Both the position numbers and the translations under genes were made by a program. 20,675 nt of DNA from an uncultured Oscillospiraceae bacterium (GTDB lineage Bacteria > Bacillota > Clostridia > Oscillospirales > Oscillospiraceae): NCBI GenBank assembly GCA_910584805.1, contig CAJUCB010000029.1:1-20675 (forward strand), written 5' to 3'. Of this stretch, positions 15,661 to 20,675 are shown in pieces. How positions within the stretch are numbered: position 1 is the first letter of the stretch; each line of letters begins with the position of its first letter. The notes under the pieces are model-generated. The model was not told where the DNA came from. It saw only the letters and a list, made by a program, of their open reading frames with translations, and did no database searches.

Positions 15661-16451
15661 AAACTGCCCTGTCCATTGCCGGCAGCGACCCCAGCGGCGG
15701 GGCCGGCATCCAGGCGGACTTAAAGACGATGACCCTCCATGGGGTGTACGGGATGAGCGTCATTACCGCCCTCACCGCCCAGAATACCACCGGGGTCTTT
15801 GGCATCCACGAAGTGCCCCCGGAATTTGTCCGCCAGCAGTTGGAGGCGGTGTTTTCCGATATCCCCCCTGATGCGGTGAAGATTGGCATGGTGGCCTCCG
15901 CGCCCCTGATGGAGACCATCGCCCAAAGCCTCCGGGACTACCATGCCCCACAAGTGGTGGTGGACCCGGTGATGGTGTCCACCAGCGGGGCGCGGCTGAT
16001 GGCGCCGGAGGCAGTGGAGACCTTGCAACGGGAACTCCTGCCCCTGGCGGTGTTGGTGACCCCCAACGTCCCGGAGGCGGAGATATTGGCCGGAATGCCC
16101 GTCCGCAGCCCAGAGGATATGGAGGCTGCGGGGAAGAGGATTTATGAGGCCTACGGCTGTGGGGTGCTGTGCAAGGGGGGGCATGCGGTGAACGATGCCA
16201 ACGACCTGCTGTACACAGGAGAGGGGCCCCAGTGGTTCCCTGGCCGCCGCATCCACAACCCCAACACCCATGGCACCGGCTGTACCCTGTCCAGCGCCAT
16301 TGCCGCCAACTTGGCTCTGGGCCTGGACTTGTCCGTTGCCATCCAAAGGGCCAAGGACTACCTTTCCGGGGCCCTGGCTGCCATGCTGGACCTGGGGGCA
16401 GGCCACGGGCCCTTGGACCATGCCTACATCCTGCGAAAGCAGGCAGATTGA
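15657..16451 (+). CDS. thiD: Hydroxymethylpyrimidine (phosphate) kinase ThiD
   Basis: A 264-residue ribokinase-fold enzyme that phosphorylates HMP and then HMP phosphate. ALSIAGSDPSGGAGIQADLK at the N-terminus binds the pyrimidine, VVVDPVMVSTSG and TPNVPEAE follow, and the anion-hole/catalytic motif NTHGTGCTLSSAIA is intact near the C-terminal third. The start is the ATGA overlap with thiE, with GGAAGG ahead. No thiM (thiazole kinase) or thiE fusion accompanies it, so the operon looks built for de novo synthesis more than thiazole salvage. Confidence 0.96.
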   Translation: MKTALSIAGSDPSGGAGIQADLKTMTLHGVYGMSVITALTAQNTTGVFGIHEVPPEFVRQQLEAVFSDIPPDAVKIGMVASAPLMETIAQSLRDYHAPQVVVDPVMVSTSGARLMAPEAVETLQRELLPLAVLVTPNVPEAEILAGMPVRSPEDMEAAGKRIYEAYGCGVLCKGGHAVNDANDLLYTGEGPQWFPGRRIHNPNTHGTGCTLSSAIAANLALGLDLSVAIQRAKDYLSGALAAMLDLGAGHGPLDHAYILRKQAD

Positions 16452-16467
16452 CGAAGGAGATACGAGT

Positions 16468-17775
16468 ATGGAACACAACTACGCCACGCAGATGGACGCG
16501 GCCCGCCGGGGCATCGTCACGCCGGAGTTGGAGGCCGTCGCCCAGAAGGAGCGCATGACGGTGGAGGAATTGCTGCCCCTGGTGGCCAGCGGCAAGGTGG
16601 CCATCCCCGCCAACAAGAACCACCGCTGCCTGAACCCCGAGGGCATCGGCTCCATGCTGCGCACCAAGATTAACGTGAACCTGGGGGTCTCCAAGGACTG
16701 CAAGGACTACGACGTGGAGATGGAGAAGGTGAACGCCGCCGTGAAGCTGGGGGCGGAGGCCATTATGGACTTGTCCAGCCACGGGGACACCAGCCCCTTT
16801 CGGAAAAAGCTCACCAGCGAGTGTACCGCCATGATTGGCACCGTGCCGGTGTATGACAGCGTCATCCACTACCAGCGGGACCTGGACACCCTCACGGCCC
16901 AGGACTTCCTCGACGTGGTCCGCCTCCACGCCCAGGAGGGGGTGGACTTCGTTACCCTCCACTGCGGCATCACCCGCAAGACCATTGACCAGATCCGCAC
17001 CCACAAGCGGAAGATGAACATTGTCTCCCGGGGCGGTTCCCTGGTGTTTGCCTGGATGTGCATGACCGGGGAGGAAAATCCCTTTTATGAATACTACGAC
17101 GAGATTTTGGAAATCTGCCGGGAGTACGACGTGACCATCTCCCTGGGGGATGCCTGCCGCCCCGGCTGCCTGGCCGACGCCACCGACGTGTGCCAGATCG
17201 AAGAGCTGGTGCGCCTGGGAGAGCTCACCAAGCGGGCTTGGGCCCGGGACGTGCAGGTGATGGTGGAGGGCCCCGGCCATGTGCCCATGGACCAGGTGGC
17301 TGCCAACATGAAGGTTCAGCAGACCATTTGCATGGGGGCCCCCTTCTACGTCCTGGGGCCTCTGGTGACAGACATCGCCCCCGGCTACGACCACATCACC
17401 GCCGCCATCGGTGGGGCCATCGCGGCCATGAACGGCGCGGCTTTCCTGTGCTACGTCACCCCGGCGGAGCATTTGGCCCTGCCCAATGTGGAGGACGTGA
17501 AGCAGGGCATCATTGCCAGCCGCATCGCTGCCCACGCGGCGGACATCGCCAAGGGGGTCCGGGGGGCCCGGGAGATGGACGATAAGATGGGGGACGCCCG
17601 CCGGAATCTGGACTGGGAGGGCCAATGGGCCTGCGCCCTGGACCCGGAGACGGCAAAGGCTATCCGTAAGGAACGGGCCCCGGAGCATGACGACACCTGC
17701 TCCATGTGCGGCAAGTTCTGTGCGGTGCGCAGCATGAACAAGGCCCTCAGCGGGGAACATATCGACATTTTATAA
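16468..17775 (+). CDS. thiC: Phosphomethylpyrimidine synthase ThiC
   Basis: A 435-residue enzyme that rearranges aminoimidazole ribotide to HMP phosphate by radical SAM chemistry. It is the short form found in Clostridia and archaea, lacking the long N-terminal domain of proteobacterial ThiC. Conserved segments include MDLSSHGD, TVPVYDSV, LHCGITRKT, SRGGS, SLGDACRPG, EGPGHVP and ITAAIGGA. The cluster motif at the C-terminus is CSMCGKFC, that is CX2CX3C, one residue shorter than the textbook CX2CX4C. GAAGGAGATACGAGT precedes ATG 16468. It is the last gene of the operon, followed by a terminator. Confidence 0.97.
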   Translation: MEHNYATQMDAARRGIVTPELEAVAQKERMTVEELLPLVASGKVAIPANKNHRCLNPEGIGSMLRTKINVNLGVSKDCKDYDVEMEKVNAAVKLGAEAIMDLSSHGDTSPFRKKLTSECTAMIGTVPVYDSVIHYQRDLDTLTAQDFLDVVRLHAQEGVDFVTLHCGITRKTIDQIRTHKRKMNIVSRGGSLVFAWMCMTGEENPFYEYYDEILEICREYDVTISLGDACRPGCLADATDVCQIEELVRLGELTKRAWARDVQVMVEGPGHVPMDQVAANMKVQQTICMGAPFYVLGPLVTDIAPGYDHITAAIGGAIAAMNGAAFLCYVTPAEHLALPNVEDVKQGIIASRIAAHAADIAKGVRGAREMDDKMGDARRNLDWEGQWACALDPETAKAIRKERAPEHDDTCSMCGKFCAVRSMNKALSGEHIDIL

Positions 17776-17785
17776 TGGGAATAGA

Positions 17786-17829
17786 AAACGGCACGGGAGG
17801 AAGCAGCCTCCTGTGCCGTTTGTATTTTA
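17786..17829. terminator. Terminator between thiC and the convergent membrane gene
   Basis: AAACGGCACGGGAGG (17786-17800) pairs with CCTCCTGTGCCGTTT (17807-17821), a 15-bp stem with one wobble, followed by TGTATTTTA on the plus strand and by TTTTCTATTCC on the minus strand. It can serve both genes. Confidence 0.8.
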
Positions 17830-18549
17830 TGTGGGGTTGTCCGTACCCGCGCCCTGGTGTGGGGGGGGAAGGAAGAATTTTTCCAGAGAGGGGAAGAGGG
17901 TTTTGAACACAAAGAAGTGGTTCAAGGCCCGGTTGTACAGCCCCACGATGGTCCCTGCGCACAGGGCGTAGGGGATGGTGCCGATGCCGATTCCCTGGAA
18001 GTGCCCAAAGCCGAAGAAGGTAAAGGACATGACCACGGCGATGGTCAGGTAACTGCAATCGGTGATGGTCTTGACCCGGCTGCTGGGGAGGTTCCGGGCG
18101 GCGGAAACCTCCTTGACCACCAGCTCGTAGACCTCCGGGGCCAGATAGGTATGCAGCACAAAGGAGACCCCCAGGGCGCACAACAGGGCCCCAATGACGA
18201 AAAAGGCGATCCGCCCGGGCAGGGCCAGGGAAGGAAAGGGGATCAACAGGAAGAGGTCCAAGATTGCCCCATAGAATATGGCGGAGAAGAAGGAGAAGAG
18301 GAAATACGGGCGGAACCTCCGCAGGGCTGCGCACAGCCCCAGCAGCAGCAGGACTTGGACGATATATTCCGCCCGCCCGAAGGTGATAGCAGGCCAGAAC
18401 TCTGCCAGCTTCAGGTGCAGCAGATAGGCCGGGGCCACCACCATGGAGAGCCCCAGGTCCGCCACGGTCATCAGGGCGGTGCCAAAGGCCAGCAGGACAA
18501 TGCCGGCCACGTAAGCCGCCTCGGCGGGGAAGCTGCGGCGGTGTTCCAT
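17827..18549 (-). CDS. YczE/DUF6198-like integral membrane protein
   Basis: A 240-residue membrane protein with about five to six hydrophobic segments, including the first at about 10-30 (YVAGIVLLAFGTALMTVADLG) and others around 60-80, 85-105, 115-140, 175-195 and 200-225. The pattern GTALMTVADLGLSMVVAPAYLLH at the N-terminus and TDCSYLTIAVVMSFTFFGFGHFQGIGIGT near the C-terminus resemble the YczE/YitT-like DUF6198 group; its function is not established. AGGAGGGATACC before the ATG at 18549 sets the start; an open extension upstream to 18678 runs inside the neighbouring gene. It lies 28 bases behind the metallo-beta-lactamase gene, so the two are probably cotranscribed. Confidence 0.82.
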   Translation of the reverse strand: MEHRRSFPAEAAYVAGIVLLAFGTALMTVADLGLSMVVAPAYLLHLKLAEFWPAITFGRAEYIVQVLLLLGLCAALRRFRPYFLFSFFSAIFYGAILDLFLLIPFPSLALPGRIAFFVIGALLCALGVSFVLHTYLAPEVYELVVKEVSAARNLPSSRVKTITDCSYLTIAVVMSFTFFGFGHFQGIGIGTIPYALCAGTIVGLYNRALNHFFVFKTLFPSLEKFFLPPPHQGAGTDNPT

Positions 18550-18577
18550 GGTATCCCTCCTTTCCTCTGGGGTTAGC

Positions 18578-19831
18578 TTATGCCCCCGCGTCTGCCAGGG
18601 TGAGGGCTTGGTCGGTGTTGAAGCTGTAGGTGCGGCCGTCGGTGCTGAGGATGATGGTGCCGCTCTTGCCGGTGCCATAGACTGTGGTACCCCGATCCAT
18701 CAGCCGTTGGAGGGCGGAGGCGGTGGGGTGGTGGTAGGAGTTGCCCACCTTATAGGAGGCCACGGCATACTCCGGCTGGATCACATCCAGGAAGTCCTGG
18801 CAGGAGGAGCTAGAGGAGCCGTGGTGGCCTACCTTTAGCACGTCGATGTCCTGGAAGAGGTGCAGGCAGTCCTGCTCCACCCGCTGGGAGATATCCCCGG
18901 TGAAGAGGATTTGTACGCTGCCGCAGGCCAGCTGCGCCACCACACTGCTGTCGTTGACGCTGGACCAATCGTCGCCGGTTTCCAGGACGGTGAGGGCGGT
19001 GCCGGGGCCCAGGGGGATCACCCGGTCCTCATCGTAGGAGAAGGTACAGCCCGGCTCGGTCTGGACGGCGGAGAAGTAGTCCTGGTAGGTTTTGGAGGAG
19101 GCACGTTTGCCGCTGTCAATGACCTCCCCCACCTCGTAGGCGTCCAGCACGTCGTCCAGGCCGCCGATGTGGTCGGTGTCAGGGTGGGTGGCGATGATGT
19201 AGTCCAGCTTCCCGTCCACATAGGGCCGCAGGTATTCCACCACAATGGGGCCGGCTTTGTTGTCGCCGCCGTCGATGAGGACTTCAATTTCCCCGCAGTC
19301 GATGAGGGTAGCATCCCCCTGGCCTACGTCGATGAAGTGGACTTGGAGGAGGTGCTCTGTGTTGGAGATGACGTTTACCTGGTAGTTCTCCCCGTCCCAC
19401 AGCACCTGGGCCCCAAAGGCTTCCAGCACCGGGCGGATGGGCAGGTAAGCCAGGCCGTCCAGCACCACGGCGGTGGTGTCCATAAACACCTCCTGGTCGT
19501 TGACGAGAAGGTAGTGCTGGCCCATGGGCACCCGGACGGTGGTGCCGTCTTTCTGTACTGTGGCGGTTTGGCTGCTCGCCTCCCAGGTGACGGTGCAGCC
19601 AAAGGCCTCCATGGTGGCCCGGCAGGGCACTTGGGTCCGGCCGACGCCGTCCAGGAAGGGTTCGCCGGTGGCGGCGGTGTAGGGGACAGCCTGGCCGTCG
19701 ATGGTCACCCGGAGGGCAGGGTCTGTCCTGGTGGCGTAGTTCCCCAGGACGATGGCCGCAGTCACCACCAGGAGGATGAGCCAGGGCTTTGCTTTCATCG
19801 CCTTGCGGTGGTTCTTCCGGCGCTTTTTCAT
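18578..19831 (-). CDS. Membrane-anchored ComEC-like metallo-beta-lactamase fold protein
   Basis: A 417-residue protein. A basic N-terminus and one membrane segment (about 15-30) anchor it with the rest outside. Residues about 40-155 resemble a copper amine oxidase N-terminal (stalk) domain: VTIDGQAV, LAYLPIRPVLEAFGAQVLWD. The remainder is a ComEC/Rec2-type metallo-beta-lactamase: HFIDVGQGDATLID, the metal motif THPDTDHIGG with His216, Asp218, Asp220 and His221, LFTGD, and KVGHHGSSSS. There are no ComEC channel helices, so it is a stand-alone hydrolase, possibly a surface nuclease or phosphodiesterase. AGAAGGAGACAGG before the ATG at 19831 sets the start; frames further upstream lie in the promoter region. 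First gene of a two-gene unit. Confidence 0.88.
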   Translation of the reverse strand: MKKRRKNHRKAMKAKPWLILLVVTAAIVLGNYATRTDPALRVTIDGQAVPYTAATGEPFLDGVGRTQVPCRATMEAFGCTVTWEASSQTATVQKDGTTVRVPMGQHYLLVNDQEVFMDTTAVVLDGLAYLPIRPVLEAFGAQVLWDGENYQVNVISNTEHLLQVHFIDVGQGDATLIDCGEIEVLIDGGDNKAGPIVVEYLRPYVDGKLDYIIATHPDTDHIGGLDDVLDAYEVGEVIDSGKRASSKTYQDYFSAVQTEPGCTFSYDEDRVIPLGPGTALTVLETGDDWSSVNDSSVVAQLACGSVQILFTGDISQRVEQDCLHLFQDIDVLKVGHHGSSSSSCQDFLDVIQPEYAVASYKVGNSYHHPTASALQRLMDRGTTVYGTGKSGTIILSTDGRTYSFNTDQALTLADAGA

Positions 19832-19916
19832 GGGGCCTGTCTCCTTCTGTCCGTGCTTGTGGTGAGGTAAGATGTAAAAAGAAAGACCGCCCAGGGGTGG
19901 CCGTTGTCTTGCCTTG

Positions 19917-19945
19917 ATTATAGCATAGGCGGGGGGAATCATCAA
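19917..19945 (-). promoter_or_regulatory. Promoter of the metallo-beta-lactamase/DUF6198 unit
   Basis: On the minus strand TTGATG (19940-19945) and a perfect TATAAT (19917-19922) are 17 bases apart. The leader to the ATG at 19831 is about 80 bases, and no clear regulatory structure is seen in it. Confidence 0.78.
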
Positions 19946-20069
19946 GGCTTGTGTGGAAACAAATCCCGGGAGGCTGGGGGAAGGGAGACGGGATAGCTTG
20001 GAAAAAAGTAGCACAGGATACTTATAGGAAGCGTGAAAACTGCCGATACAAGATTTACAGGTGCAGCCA

Positions 20070-20098
20070 TTGGCCGGGGCGACAGGATGGCCTAAGAT
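20070..20098 (+). promoter_or_regulatory. Possible promoter of the secreted protein at the right edge
   Basis: TTGGCC (20070-20075) and TAAGAT (20093-20098) are 17 bases apart, each matching consensus at four of six positions. It is the best-placed candidate ahead of the gene at 20137 but it is weak. The rest of the divergent intergenic region (19946-20136) shows no gene. Confidence 0.35.
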
Positions 20099-20136
20099 GG
20101 CAATCTGCAATCCAACGATAGGGGGTTATCCATTTG

Positions 20137-20675
20137 GTGAAAAAAACATTCGCATTTCTTTTGGCCGTGTGCCTGCTGGTCTCTACCATACCGGCAGCCG
20201 CAGCCGCCCCAGCGGCGGGGGGGCCGTCAGCCCGAGAAGGGGCGTTCTCTATCCCCACCGCATCGCAAGCCACTCAGATCATGGAAAATTTGAAGGAAAA
20301 CTATCCAGAAGGTATGACGTGGACGAACGCTAACGAATACAAATGGAAGGGGGGGAACGGAGAAACCGGCGCGGTGATAGCAGAAACCGGTGCAGGTTGT
20401 GTGGCCTTTGCCTATATCCTTAGCGACGCGGTATTCAATGAGTTGCCGGCTAGGATGCTATCTAAAGGTAATTTTAAGTTTGAGGATGTACGAGTTGGGG
20501 ATATTCTGAGGGTGAATGGCGACGCACACACTGTTATTGTGCTTCAGGTTGTAGGCGATAGTGTGATTGTTGCCGAGGGCAACTACAGTGGCAAAATTCA
20601 CTGGGGCCGCGGAATGACGAAGGATGAGGTCAACGCAGCAGATCATTTCATCACCCGTTATCCTAAGGGGTATAT
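20137..20675 (+). CDS. Secreted CHAP-like cysteine hydrolase domain protein, 3' end cut
   Basis: An open frame of 179 codons runs off the right edge. It starts at GTG 20137 (or TTG 20134 just before it), followed by KKTFAFLLAVCLLVSTIPAAAAA, a clear signal peptide of about 23-24 residues. The GGGGG about 12 bases upstream is a weak ribosome binding site. The mature part resembles amidase/CHAP-like domains: GCVAFAYILSDAVF supplies a possible nucleophile Cys, VRVGDILRVNGDAHTVIVL the His, and VAEGNYSGKIHWGR the third polar position. I recall such domains in secreted clostridial proteins; activity is not shown. Downstream domains, perhaps wall-binding repeats, would lie beyond the window. Codon use in this gene is less GC-biased than in the thi operon. 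Confidence 0.75.
   Translation, partial: MKKTFAFLLAVCLLVSTIPAAAAAPAAGGPSAREGAFSIPTASQATQIMENLKENYPEGMTWTNANEYKWKGGNGETGAVIAETGAGCVAFAYILSDAVFNELPARMLSKGNFKFEDVRVGDILRVNGDAHTVIVLQVVGDSVIVAEGNYSGKIHWGRGMTKDEVNAADHFITRYPKGY

Noticed and set aside
15772..17760. Long minus-strand open frame of 662 codons over thiD and thiC
   Set aside because: Both plus-strand genes have complete catalytic motifs; the antisense frame is a GC-bias artefact.
19997..20015. AAAAAAGTAGCACAG, similar to the left inverted-repeat site at 7504
   Set aside because: It has a two-base insertion in the core and no inverted partner nearby, so the likeness is probably due to the A tract.
20040..20130. Possible c-di-GMP riboswitch ahead of the secreted protein
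   Set aside because: GGGGCGACAGGATGGCCTAAG faintly recalls the GEMM core, but the required GGGACGCAAAGC and the tetraloop-receptor segments are absent.

Overview
The window looks like chromosomal DNA of a GC-rich Clostridia member, most likely Oscillospiraceae (Flavonifractor/Pseudoflavonifractor-like). The reasons are high GC with strong G/C third positions, AGGAGG-type ribosome binding sites, sigma-A type promoters, an SLH surface protein, a clostridial-type short ThiC/ThiF/ThiH set and YczE/DUF6198-like and PepSY proteins. The genus is an inference. No tRNA, rRNA, CRISPR array, IS element or phage gene was seen.

Layout. (1) 1-1076, minus: release factor 2 (prfB), cut by the left edge, with a clear promoter; a 37-codon gene with a strong Shine-Dalgarno lies behind it (1317-1430, minus), and a 55-codon gene (1608-1775, plus) ends at a terminator. 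(2) 1854-7496, plus: a promoter, four tightly packed genes and a strong terminator. The genes encode an extracellular SGNH-like/NodB-deacetylase fusion, an MBOAT O-acyltransferase, an FkbH-like HAD-IIIC enzyme and an acyl carrier protein. This reads as a surface-glycan acylation system in which FkbH, not a DltA-type ligase, would charge the carrier. (3) 7504-10657: an inverted-repeat pair brackets a 118-bp segment whose only good promoter points away from the next gene, a 982-residue SLH-anchored beta-helix surface protein. This resembles a phase-variable promoter in the OFF orientation. (4) 10719-11201, minus: a PepSY lipoprotein convergent with it across a shared terminator. (5) 11278-17829, plus: a TPP-riboswitch-controlled operon thiS-thiF-thiG-thiH-tenI-thiE-thiD-thiC. 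(6) 17827-19945, minus: a two-gene unit, a membrane-anchored ComEC-like metallo-beta-lactamase protein and a DUF6198-like membrane protein. (7) 20137-20675, plus: a secreted CHAP-like protein, cut by the right edge.

How the parts fit. The thi operon makes thiamine phosphate: ThiC supplies HMP, ThiD phosphorylates it, ThiS/ThiF/ThiG/ThiH with TenI make the thiazole, and ThiE joins them; the riboswitch and terminator would shut it off when TPP is plentiful. The acylation operon and the SLH protein are adjacent, and both should act at the cell wall. SLH domains bind secondary cell-wall polymers, so the acylation system could decorate the polymer that holds this or similar proteins; that link is inference.
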